From the NCBI GenBank assembly GCA_044227605.1, contig JBGAWJ010000023.1, positions 1-17,844 of the forward strand: 17,844 nt of DNA. The letters are read 5' to 3'. Numbering within the stretch: position 1 is the stretch's first letter; every line of letters starts with the position of its first letter. Both the position numbers and the translations under genes were made by a program. Positions 7,086 to 13,892 of the stretch are shown here, one piece after another. Below the pieces are notes generated by a model. It made no database searches, was not told the DNA's origin, and worked only from the letters and a program-made list of their open reading frames with translations. This DNA comes from JAEUKQ01 sp044227605. Its GTDB lineage: Bacteria; Pseudomonadota; Alphaproteobacteria; JAEUKQ01.

Positions 7086-7487
7086 ATGATAAAAATAATG
7101 GTTCCGGCTATCTGTGTATGGGGCGTTTGTGTGGGCTTGATTATACCGGCAATTGGGCAAGAAACGTATAATGGAGCGACCATTCAGGCGTTGGATAAGG
7201 TCACCACCCGTATTTCCACTTTATCTTTGGTAATTGACAAGCCGGTCCAATTCGGGACATTGCAAATCACCCTTAAAAAATGCCAAAAGAAACCGCCCGA
7301 GGAAACCCCTGAAAGCGCTGCCTATGTAGAAATTGATGAATTATTCGGCTCATCCCAGACAACCAAACGCTTTAGCGGCTGGTTTTTTGCTTCAAGTCCG
7401 GCTTTATCTGCCCTGGATCATCCCGTTTATGATTTCTGGTTGATTGACTGTACCCAACCCCATAATTCTGCTCCTGTAACAAAATAA
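7086..7487 (+). CDS. DUF2155-domain exported protein
   Basis: A 133-residue protein with a signal peptide (MIKIMVPAICVWGVCVGLIIPAIG) and the DUF2155 core: ATIQALDKVTTRISTLSLVIDKPVQFGTLQITLKKC, then PESAAYVEIDE, then FSGWFFASSPALSALDHPVYDFWLIDC. DUF2155 proteins are a small exported family largely from Alphaproteobacteria with no established function; the two mature cysteines (in LKKC and LIDC) could form a disulfide. GAGG at 7077-7080 supports ATG 7086; the GTG at 7080 is also in frame. The last 61 bases overlap the 3-prime end of aat on the other strand. It closes the NDUFA12-mlaD operon. Confidence 0.88.
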   Translation: MIKIMVPAICVWGVCVGLIIPAIGQETYNGATIQALDKVTTRISTLSLVIDKPVQFGTLQITLKKCQKKPPEETPESAAYVEIDELFGSSQTTKRFSGWFFASSPALSALDHPVYDFWLIDCTQPHNSAPVTK

Positions 7488-8080
7488 GGAAACTGGGCGG
7501 TTTTTTGAAGGCTTTCTGATAAAAGTTTTAAATAGGCAGCTTGGGCAATTTCAATACCGCCGAATTGCTTTAAATGGTTGGTCAAGAATTGCGTATCAAA
7601 TAAGCTATACCCCCCGAGCCTTAGGCGTAAAGCTAAATGGCAGAGTGCCACTTTGCTGCTGTTGGGTACCAAACTAAACATGCTTTCACCGAAAAAAGCG
7701 CTGCCTAAACTGACCCCATACACCCCGCCGACCAATTGGCCGTTTTGCCAGCATTCAACCGAATAGGCATGGCCAGCTTGATATAATTGCTGATAAGCCT
7801 CCTCAATAACCTTGTTAATCCAGGTTTCAGGACGTTTGGGGGTGGGTGCTGCACAGGCCCTGATAACGCCCGCAAAATCCCGGTTACAGAAAATATCAAA
7901 GGGTTGTTGCTTTAAAAGGCTTTTAAGCCGGCGTGGGATATGAAAACCGTTCAGGGGGATAATACCCCGCCATTCCGGTTTTACCCAATAAAAGCCGCGG
8001 CTGCGCCGCGTATCTGCCATCGGGAAAATGCCTATCCCATAAGCCGACAGTAATTGTTCAACAGATAAAGCCGGGTTCAA
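7427..8080 (-). CDS. aat: Leucyl/phenylalanyl-tRNA--protein transferase
   Basis: A 217-residue enzyme that transfers Leu or Phe from aminoacyl-tRNA to proteins starting with Lys or Arg, creating an N-degron for the ClpS-ClpAP protease. The family is clear from LLSAYGIGIFPMAD near the start, YWVKPEWRGIIPL, FHIPRRLKSLL, the central EECW-like YSVECWQNGQLVGGVYGVSLGSAFFGESMFS, and YSLFDTQFLTNHLKQFGG near the end. It starts with TTG at 8080; an upstream in-frame stop excludes a longer form, and the ribosome binding site is weak. The gap to accC is 16 bases, so it is probably the last gene of the accBC transcript. It overlaps the DUF2155 gene tail to tail. Cytoplasmic. Confidence 0.94.
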   Translation of the reverse strand: MNPALSVEQLLSAYGIGIFPMADTRRSRGFYWVKPEWRGIIPLNGFHIPRRLKSLLKQQPFDIFCNRDFAGVIRACAAPTPKRPETWINKVIEEAYQQLYQAGHAYSVECWQNGQLVGGVYGVSLGSAFFGESMFSLVPNSSKVALCHLALRLRLGGYSLFDTQFLTNHLKQFGGIEIAQAAYLKLLSESLQKTAQFPYFVTGAELWGWVQSINQKS

Positions 8081-8096
8081 TCTTGTAACCGATTAT

Positions 8097-9449
8097 TTAG
8101 GGACTGGTTTCTGCAACAAAATTTTCCAGCCAACGGATATCATAATTACCGTTGACAATATCGGCTGCGGCAACCAATCGCCGGTGCAGGGCAGCAGTGG
8201 TTTTGATACCGCCGATATGTAGTTCCTCCAGTGCGCGCCTTAACCGCATAATGGCTTCTTGCCGGTTGCGGCCATGGACAATGACTTTGGCAATCAAACT
8301 ATCGTAATGGGGGGGCACGGTATAGCCAGCATATAGGGCCGAATCCACCCGTACACCTAAGCCTCCGGGCGCATGGAAATCCTTGACTAACCCTGGCGAT
8401 GGTTGGAAGGTTTCAGGATCTTCTGCGTTAATCCGGCATTCAATGGCATGGCCGTAAAAACGGATATCTTTCTGGCTGAAAGATAATTTTTCCCCCGCTG
8501 CTGCCAGGATTTGTTCACGCACCAAATCAATACCGGTAATCATCTCACTGACCGGATGCTCAACCTGCAAACGGGTGTTCATTTCAATAAAATAGAATTT
8601 ACCATCTTGATACAGGAATTCAACAGTGCCAACACTGCGGTAACCCATTTTGCGGATGGCTTTACAAACCAGTTCGCCCAATTGGTTGCGTTGAGCGGTG
8701 GTAAGACAAGGGGATGGACCTTCTTCAAGTACTTTTTGATGACGCCGTTGCAAGGAGCAATCCCGTTCACCCAAATGAACAACGTGCCCGTGATTATCGG
8801 CCAGCACCTGGATTTCAATATGGCGGGGGTGCGATAGGTATTTTTCCAAATAAACCGTATCATCGCCGAAACTGGCCTTGGCTTCTGAGCGTGCGAGGCT
8901 TAAAGCCATAACCATGTCTTGAGCGGAATGTGCAACTTTCATGCCCTTGCCACCACCACCGGCTGACGCTTTAACCAGAACCGGGAAACCAATTTTTTCG
9001 GCAATTTTAATAGCCTCGGCATCATTGGTAACGGCCCCTGCCGACCCCGGTACAATCGGCAATCCGAGTTTTTGGGCAGCCTCTTTTGCCCGCACCTTAT
9101 CCCCCATCAGTGCTAAATGCTCGGATGAAGGACCGATAAAAACAAAACCATGTTCTTCAACCATTTGGGCGAATTTAGCGTTTTGGGATAAAAAACCTAT
9201 CCCGGGATGGATGGCATCGGCGCCTGTTATGATGGCTGCAGAAATAATAGCTGGCATATTCAAATAGCTATCCTTGGCCAAAGCCGGGCCAACACAAACG
9301 GATTCGTCTGCGAGTAACACATGTTTTGCATGGGCGTCAGCGGTCGAGTGGATGGCCACTACCTGGATGCCCATTTCCCGGCAGGCACGTAAGATACGCA
9401 AGGCAATTTCCCCGCGGTTGGCAATAAGGATCTTTTTTAACATCATCAT
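8097..9449 (-). CDS. accC: Acetyl-CoA carboxylase biotin carboxylase subunit
   Basis: A 450-residue ATP-grasp enzyme that carboxylates the biotin on AccB, using ATP and bicarbonate, as the first half-reaction of malonyl-CoA synthesis. It shows KILIANRGEIALRILRACRE at the N-terminus, DAIHPGIGFLSQNAKFA, the glycine-rich KASAGGGGKGMKVA, EKYLSHPRHIEIQVLAD, CSLQRRHQKVLEEGP, and the metal/bicarbonate site IEMNTRLQVEHPVSEMITG. Length matches single-domain AccC. The usual HPGYGFLSEN reads HPGIGFLSQN here, a tolerated variation. Three ATGs stand in a row at the start (9449, 9446, 9443); AAAAGG just upstream favours the second or third. It follows accB with 5 bases between, a classic accBC operon. Confidence 0.97.
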   Translation of the reverse strand: MMMLKKILIANRGEIALRILRACREMGIQVVAIHSTADAHAKHVLLADESVCVGPALAKDSYLNMPAIISAAIITGADAIHPGIGFLSQNAKFAQMVEEHGFVFIGPSSEHLALMGDKVRAKEAAQKLGLPIVPGSAGAVTNDAEAIKIAEKIGFPVLVKASAGGGGKGMKVAHSAQDMVMALSLARSEAKASFGDDTVYLEKYLSHPRHIEIQVLADNHGHVVHLGERDCSLQRRHQKVLEEGPSPCLTTAQRNQLGELVCKAIRKMGYRSVGTVEFLYQDGKFYFIEMNTRLQVEHPVSEMITGIDLVREQILAAAGEKLSFSQKDIRFYGHAIECRINAEDPETFQPSPGLVKDFHAPGGLGVRVDSALYAGYTVPPHYDSLIAKVIVHGRNRQEAIMRLRRALEELHIGGIKTTAALHRRLVAAADIVNGNYDIRWLENFVAETSP

Positions 9450-9454
9450 GCCTT

Positions 9455-9901
9455 TTAGGTTATGGCCATCAGGATTTGACCGAATTCCACCGGTTGTCCG
9501 TCAGTGACCAAGATTGACTGAACGATGCCCGCTTGCGGTGCCGGGATGGGGTTCATCACCTTCATCGCCTCAATAATCAAAATTGTTTGGCCCTTATTGA
9601 CACGGTCACCTACCGTGACCAAAGGGGCAGATCCAGGCTGTGAGGACAAATAGGCAGTCCCCACCATGGGGGATGGGATGCCACCGGTCTGGACGGCTGG
9701 CTCTATTGTAACATGGGTGGTGCTAGTGGGGACTGCGGGGGGTGGGAAAGAGGGTTGTTTGTTGACAAAAGTATGGCTTTTGCTTAAGCGGATCCTTTCA
9801 TCACCCTTTTCATACTCGATTTCCCCTAAATTGCTGTCATCGAGTAGTTTGGCTAGTTTTTTAACTAAAGAAACATCAACATCAAATTTTTTCGCCAGCA
9901 T
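9455..9901 (-). CDS. accB: Acetyl-CoA carboxylase biotin carboxyl carrier protein
   Basis: A 148-residue carrier whose biotin shuttles carboxyl groups between AccC and the AccA/AccD carboxyltransferase. The N-terminus (FDVDVSLVKKLAKLLDDSNLGEIEYEKGDERIRLSK) is the alphaproteobacterial AccB dimer region. A proline- and threonine-rich linker (about 48-70) follows, then the biotinyl domain with SPMVGTAYLSSQPG, GDRVNKGQTILIIEAMKVMNPI and GQPVEFGQILMAI. The biotinylated lysine is in EAMKVMN, residue 114. ATG 9901 is chosen over the upstream TTG at 9919 because GAAGGG lies 6 bases before it. A promoter candidate lies about 70 bases upstream. An aroQ gene, often found before accB, is absent here. Confidence 0.96.
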   Translation of the reverse strand: MLAKKFDVDVSLVKKLAKLLDDSNLGEIEYEKGDERIRLSKSHTFVNKQPSFPPPAVPTSTTHVTIEPAVQTGGIPSPMVGTAYLSSQPGSAPLVTVGDRVNKGQTILIIEAMKVMNPIPAPQAGIVQSILVTDGQPVEFGQILMAIT

Positions 9902-9971
9902 GGCAAACCCTTCTTCCAAAAAATCGAAACAATATTGTTATACGTAATCACCAAGAATAAAAGATAAAGAA

Positions 9972-10000
9972 TTTATAAATACTGCAAGTTGATAGGACAA
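9972..10000 (-). promoter_or_regulatory. Candidate sigma-70 promoter for accB-accC-aat
   Basis: On the reverse strand TTGTCC (complement of 9995-10000) is followed after exactly 17 bases by TATAAA (complement of 9972-9977), about 70 bases before the accB ATG. The -10 matches consensus at 5 of 6 positions and the -35 at 4 of 6. It would let accBC-aat be transcribed separately from the dsbA-like gene upstream. Confidence 0.42.
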
Positions 10001-10036
10001 GCAAGTTTTCTCAAAGTAAAAAAGTACCACTCATCT

Positions 10037-10807
10037 TTAACGGGGACTGGGCTGTTTTGCTAGCTGACGCAAAGCGGCCACCAAATCCTCGGGATCGGGG
10101 GCGCCCACTACCACCTGGCGGCCCACAATAAAGGCAGGAGTGCCGTGAATGTTCAGCAATTCACCCAAAGAGCGATTTTTGTCCAATTCCTGCAACACGT
10201 CGGTACTTTGCATATCTTGGCTTAATTGTTTAAGGTTGATCCCCAGGCCTTCGGCAATTTTCTGCACTTGCTCGGTCGTCAAACGGGTGCGGCTGGCCAT
10301 CAAGGCCAAATGGAAAGATTCGTATTTTCCTTGCTTGCGGGCGGCTAAGGCTGCCTGGGCCATCATAAAAGATTCGGGACCCAAAATCGGAAATTCTTTC
10401 ATCACAATCCGGACATGGCGTTCATTTTTCAAGCGTTCAACCAGCATACCAGCTATTTGCTTGCAGTATGTGCATTGATAGTCAAAAAAGAAAACTAAAT
10501 TAACCGCCCCTTTGGGGTTACCTAAAATGGGCGAGCCGTTGCTATAAAATAATTCATTTGATAAACGTTGGATTTCCTGGGCAATCCGCTCCTCTTCTTC
10601 CTGCTGTAGCCGCCTTTTCACCGCCTCAATTGCTTTGACCACTACCTCAGGATGCTCGGTAATATACTGCTCGATCAAGGCCTGGATTTCTTGTTTTTGG
10701 GCTTTGCTTAATGTATCCGCGGCGGCTGGTTGGAAACTAGGCACCATCAACAATAATATACTGACAGCAAAAGCAAGTGGGCGCAAAATAGGGAGGCATT
10801 TCATCAT
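10037..10807 (-). CDS. DsbA-family periplasmic thiol oxidoreductase
   Basis: A 256-residue exported protein: signal peptide (hydrophobic LAFAVSILLLMVPSFQPAAA, to about 30), an N-terminal helical segment with EQYITEHPEVVVKAIEAVKRRLQQEEEERIAQEI (coiled-coil-like, about 46-80), then a thioredoxin-fold domain with an inserted helical part. The redox motif is CTYC at 112-115 in VFFFDYQCTYCKQ, and the cis-proline is Pro224 in HGTPAFIVG. The layout, with a long N-terminal helix before the DsbA domain, is that of the Com1/ScsC-like group, which can act as disulfide oxidase or, when oligomerised by the N-terminal helix, as isomerase. A possible ribosome binding site, AAAGGA, lies just upstream of ATG ATG at 10807/10804. 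It sits 146 bases after the M48 peptidase gene on the same strand. It is a candidate to oxidise the paired cysteines of the Sel1 and DUF2155 proteins, by inference only. Confidence 0.92.
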   Translation of the reverse strand: MMKCLPILRPLAFAVSILLLMVPSFQPAAADTLSKAQKQEIQALIEQYITEHPEVVVKAIEAVKRRLQQEEEERIAQEIQRLSNELFYSNGSPILGNPKGAVNLVFFFDYQCTYCKQIAGMLVERLKNERHVRIVMKEFPILGPESFMMAQAALAARKQGKYESFHLALMASRTRLTTEQVQKIAEGLGINLKQLSQDMQSTDVLQELDKNRSLGELLNIHGTPAFIVGRQVVVGAPDPEDLVAALRQLAKQPSPR

Positions 10808-10953
10808 CCTTACATCCTTTAAAATAAAAAAACCAGAACCATCGTGATCACAACATATCTCCGCAAAAAACTAGCACATATAGCAAGCAACCACAACAAA
10901 AATGCCAATTGTCTAGAAAAAGGAGGGGGGTTAAAAAACAACCATTCCTGCTG

Positions 10954-12321
10954 TTAGTGTTTTAAAGAATTATGCGCATAATTCTGGATATCATCGGCAC
11001 GCCGCCACCCAGGTGAACCATAAGCCAACATCTTCATCGCGCGTTCGGCTTGTAAAATTGCTTCTTTATAAAGGCCGCGATTCACGGCGGTTTCAGCTAA
11101 GGCCAGGGCCGTCATGCCCATATCGCCTTTTTTCCCGTAGGCAATGGCCAATTGCCGCCAGCCAGAAGCGTTGGTTGGCTCAACACGCAAGAAAGATTCC
11201 AAATTCTTAATGGCTTCCGGCAATAATTTACTATCATTGGTGGCCAAGATCACGCGAGCTAAGTCAAATTGCAATAAATAAGAAGAGGGATCCAGCCGGA
11301 TCGCTTGCCGGTAATAGGGAAGTGCAAGGCCAGGTTTGCCGGTTTCCAGCAAAATTTGTCCTTTAAATTCAGTAAAGAAAGGATCGTGGGGGTAATCTTT
11401 TAAGAGGCTGTCCAATATAACCAATGCGCGGTCTATCTGGGTGGCGCGGTAGTAGGCAAAAACCCGGGCGTATCGGGCAACCATCCGCTGGTCTTGTTCG
11501 GGATAAATCGCCAATACTTGGGACAGGCCGTAGAAATAGCCGATCAATTTGGCACGCATCCGCTCATGGGCTAATTGTAAAAGCGGTGGGTCCATTCGGT
11601 CAGCAAAAGGGGATTTTTCCAAATGTTCCTGCACTGCCTGTATCCGCTGAGCAGTTAGGGGATGGGTGCTGAAATAGGGGCCGATGGAGAAACCGCCCAA
11701 CCGCTCTTGTTGCTGCATGATTTTAAAAAAATCGCGCAAGCCACGGGATGATTGCCCCGTTCGGTCCAGCAAACTAAGGGCGGCTTGGTCAGCTGAGGCT
11801 TCTTGGCCCCGGCTGAACGACAATAAAGAAAGTTGGCCAATGCTATCGATAAAAGAAATAACCGAGGCGGTGACATTCGGGTCATTGGCCGCAAATCCGG
11901 CGGCAACCCCCAAGATGAATCCCAAAATCTGCTCAAAGGTGGCTTTCTTTAATTTATCTTGTAAACGGGCGTAATGGCCGCCCATAATATGCCCGGTTTC
12001 ATGGGCAATCACGCCGATCAGTTGATTGGGTGTTTGGCTGCGGATTAACAAACCCATATTGATAAAAACCCCCCGGTCGGGGGTAACAAAAGCATTCACC
12101 GTGTCATCCGCGATAATATAAACTTGGATGCCGTCGGCAGGCAAGCCAGCCGCTCTGAAAATAGGTTTTGCATAAGAAGCGATCAGTTTTTCAATTTCTG
12201 AATCACGGATAAAAACTGTATTTGCTGATTGTGCTTGAGCAGTCGCGCTGAAGCATAAAAGCAGGTAAAATCCTAAGGCTTGAAGGGCTAAAAAAAGACG
12301 GGATAGGGAAAAACGCTGCAT
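10954..12321 (-). CDS. M48 metallopeptidase with C-terminal TPR (BepA-like)
   Basis: A 455-residue exported zinc peptidase. A signal peptide ends near AQAQ (28-31). The M48 domain carries the zinc motif HETGH at 107-111 in LIGVIAHETGHIMGGHYARL, the third zinc ligand Glu174 in SRGQEASADQAAL, and the family-typical FSTHPLTAQRI. A glycine-rich hydrophobic stretch (ILGFILGVAAGFAAND, about 132-147) follows the active-site helix. The second half is TPR-like (ALVILDSLLKDYPHDPFFTE; GLALPYYRQAIRLDPSSY; AIKNLESFLRVEPTNASG; EAILQAERAMKML). This is the plan of BepA/YfgC, which degrades or assists stalled outer-membrane proteins at the BAM/Lpt machines. It starts at ATG 12321, with a consensus -10 (TATAAT, complement of 12399-12404) about 80 bases upstream. 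Confidence 0.94.
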   Translation of the reverse strand: MQRFSLSRLFLALQALGFYLLLCFSATAQAQSANTVFIRDSEIEKLIASYAKPIFRAAGLPADGIQVYIIADDTVNAFVTPDRGVFINMGLLIRSQTPNQLIGVIAHETGHIMGGHYARLQDKLKKATFEQILGFILGVAAGFAANDPNVTASVISFIDSIGQLSLLSFSRGQEASADQAALSLLDRTGQSSRGLRDFFKIMQQQERLGGFSIGPYFSTHPLTAQRIQAVQEHLEKSPFADRMDPPLLQLAHERMRAKLIGYFYGLSQVLAIYPEQDQRMVARYARVFAYYRATQIDRALVILDSLLKDYPHDPFFTEFKGQILLETGKPGLALPYYRQAIRLDPSSYLLQFDLARVILATNDSKLLPEAIKNLESFLRVEPTNASGWRQLAIAYGKKGDMGMTALALAETAVNRGLYKEAILQAERAMKMLAYGSPGWRRADDIQNYAHNSLKH

Positions 12322-12758
12322 AAAATTTCCATGATTTTAAAATCCATTTTTCGGAACTCATTGCTGATTTTACTTAGCACAGTTGACCAAAGTAGTACAT
12401 TATATCTATTGCTTGCAAAAAAAACACTTTAAAAGCAGATGTCTCGCTAGTATGGGAGTATTGTGCAATCCCAGATTTGACCCTTTGCTTGCTTGTAAAA
12501 GCTTGTGTAATATATTGCAAGGGATTGAAGTAGCTAAAAGTTAATGATGAAAGCGTTCATCCCAGTATTTAAAAGGGATTAGATTTTGTGATTGTCAACC
12601 TAGCTGTCGTTCGCCCCAACCTCCCATTTATAGCAGCTTTGACTGCTTATAAAAGCTTATTCTACAACCTCTTCTTGCCATTTTTTGATAGATGCTTCAG
12701 ATATTGATAACGGTTATGTTATTCAAACGCGAGTATAGCAGGAATGAGGAAGCAAAAA
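12322..12758. other. Long divergent noncoding region with small inverted repeats
   Basis: About 440 bases between the divergent M48 and MORN-repeat genes with no convincing gene. It holds a perfect TATAAT on the reverse strand at 12399-12404 (likely M48 -10, though no good -35 is seen), a 6-base inverted repeat GATGAA/TTCATC at 12546-12561, and a longer near-palindrome at 12627-12653 (TTTATAGCAG then CTGCTTATAAA, one bulged T). The last could be a hairpin or operator, but no T-run follows it in either direction, so it is not an intrinsic terminator. Confidence 0.4.
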
Positions 12759-13175
12759 ATGGAAAAGCTTAGGGTATGTTGGGATGATCTGGACATATTA
12801 GATGGGAATAATATTGCCTATTATCAAGCACAGTATTTTACGGGTTGGGCCTGTACTTTCTTCGAAGATGGCACTGTTCAAGACGAAATGCAATTTTGTG
12901 ACGGCGCCCAAACCGGACTTTATTACGAATATGAACGCAAGGGCAAGCTGTTGCGAGAAGAGCATTATTTAAATAGTAATCTTCACGGCCGCGCCCGGTC
13001 TTGGCATATAAACGGCCAATTGGCTTCGGAAGAGTTTTATCAAGGGTCAGTGTTGATGAAAGAGCGGCGATGGGATGAGGAAGGCAATTTACTTCGCGAT
13101 TACCATATTGATCCTCACGATAGCAGGATAGAAATCCTTAAGAAATTAAAGTTATATACAGAATTGCAGGATTAA
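12759..13175 (+). CDS. MORN-repeat (YwqK-like) protein
   Basis: A 138-residue cytoplasmic protein made mostly of MORN_2-type repeats: GWACTFFEDGTVQDEMQFCDG, then GLYYEYERKGKLLREEHYLNSNLHG, then RARSWHINGQLASEEFYQGSVL, then MKERRWDEEGNLLRDY. Each repeat pairs a G-x-[WY] turn with a beta hairpin. Proteins of this shape are often labelled YwqK-family antitoxins, but no toxin gene lies beside it, so that label should not be read as function. ATG 12759 is chosen over ATG 12744 because GAGGAAG at 12746-12752 sits 6 bases before it. It stands alone between two noncoding stretches. No signal peptide. Real gene likely; role unknown. Confidence 0.75.
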   Translation: MEKLRVCWDDLDILDGNNIAYYQAQYFTGWACTFFEDGTVQDEMQFCDGAQTGLYYEYERKGKLLREEHYLNSNLHGRARSWHINGQLASEEFYQGSVLMKERRWDEEGNLLRDYHIDPHDSRIEILKKLKLYTELQD

Positions 13176-13553
13176 GTGCTCTAAAAACTGTATTATCTTT
13201 GAATCCAACAGGATAAGCGTTGAAGGGTTTTTTTAAAAAACAATCCTAAACATATCTAAGATTACGGATAGGTGGCGAATGTATTCCGCGTGAATACATG
13301 ATATTTAGCCAATGCCCCGAAACGAATTTTTTTAAAAAATACAACTATAAATTGTCTTTATTATCAACTTCGTTTTTATACCCAATTAAAGAAAACTTGG
13401 CCGCCCTGGCCTATATCAATTCTGCTCCGGGTTTGCGCAGGAGTTTTAAATATTGGGAAATTGCGCCAGGTGTAAGCCAATTATAGAAAAAACAATCCGC
13501 TTGCCAGCGCAGGCTATTCTGTTTCAGGCGATGACTAATAAAAAGGGAGGAGA
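13176..13553. other. Noncoding stretch with a perfect 8-base dyad
   Basis: About 380 bases between the MORN-repeat gene and tRNA-Asn. The one clear element is ATGTATTC at 13279-13286 and its exact complement GAATACAT at 13292-13299, separated by 5 bases. A 62-codon open frame at 13298-13486 starts inside this dyad, has no ribosome binding site and no recognisable motif, and I do not call it a gene. Confidence 0.4.
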
Positions 13554-13628
13554 TGGCTCCCCGGGCCGGATTCGAACCAGCGACCAAGCGGTTAACAGCC
13601 GCTTGCTCTACCACTGAGCTACCGAGGA
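13554..13628 (-). tRNA. tRNA-Asn (anticodon GUU)
   Basis: Read on the reverse strand the 75 bases fold as a full cloverleaf: acceptor TCCTCGG with CCGGGGA (one T-G pair), D-arm GCTC/GAGC, anticodon stem AGCGG/CCGCT around the loop CTGTTAA with anticodon GTT, variable loop TGGTC, T-arm GCTGG-TTCGAAT-CCGGC, discriminator G and an encoded CCA at 13554-13556. The D-loop is short (AGTGGTA). It stands alone, with its own promoter candidate upstream. Confidence 0.96.
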
Positions 13629-13646
13629 ATATTTCTTATAAAAGCG

Positions 13647-13675
13647 TGTATACAAAAAATATTACCTCCTGGCAA
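13647..13675 (-). promoter_or_regulatory. Promoter candidate for tRNA-Asn
   Basis: On the reverse strand TTGCCA (complement of 13670-13675; 5 of 6 consensus) is followed after 17 bases by TATACA (complement of 13647-13652; 4 of 6). The -10 ends 18 bases before the mature tRNA 5-prime end, leaving a short leader for RNase P to remove. Confidence 0.58.
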
Positions 13676-13746
13676 GCAAAACTTCATCCAAAAAATCGAT
13701 GGTTTATGTTTCTGCCCCGGGTTGTATTTTTACCTAGCTGCCCCCC

Positions 13747-13791
13747 AAAAAATATATTTAAAATTGTAAAAATGACAAAAATATATTTTTT
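13747..13791. repeat. AT-rich 13-base inverted repeat upstream of the LysR gene
   Basis: AAAAAATATATTT at 13747-13759 is matched by its exact complement at 13779-13791 with 19 bases between. It lies between the tRNA promoter and the LysR promoter candidate. The arms contain only A and T, so chance is a serious alternative; it could be an operator or a weak hairpin. Confidence 0.3.
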
Positions 13792-13794
13792 TAG

Positions 13795-13823
13795 TTGTGT
13801 TTGTTAATTTAATAAATTATATT
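13795..13823 (+). promoter_or_regulatory. Promoter candidate for the LysR regulator
   Basis: TTGTGT at 13795-13800 and TATATT at 13818-13823 are separated by 17 bases; the -10 matches at 5 of 6 positions, the -35 at 3. It would give a leader of roughly 60 bases before the ATG at 13893. The surroundings are very AT-rich, which makes such matches easy to find. Confidence 0.35.
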
Positions 13824-13892
13824 TTACATTAACATTGTTTAGCAATGCCTATAAATATAAGTATAATAATAAAAAAGAAAGAGGCATCAATC

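Noticed and set aside
8097..9449. The HPGIGFLSQN variant of the usual HPGYGFLSEN in AccC as a sign of altered function
   Set aside because: All catalytic motifs are present, and non-tyrosine residues occur at this position in other alphaproteobacterial AccC proteins as far as I recall.
12453..12548. A 31-codon frame with three cysteines in the spacer before the MORN-repeat gene
   Set aside because: No ribosome binding site ahead of its ATG and too short to judge; likely chance.
13298..13486. A 62-codon open frame after the MORN-repeat gene
   Set aside because: No ribosome binding site, no motif, and its start lies within the inverted repeat at 13279-13299.
13554..13628. Integration site at the tRNA gene
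   Set aside because: No integrase or phage gene is nearby and I found no copy of the tRNA 3-prime end elsewhere in the window.
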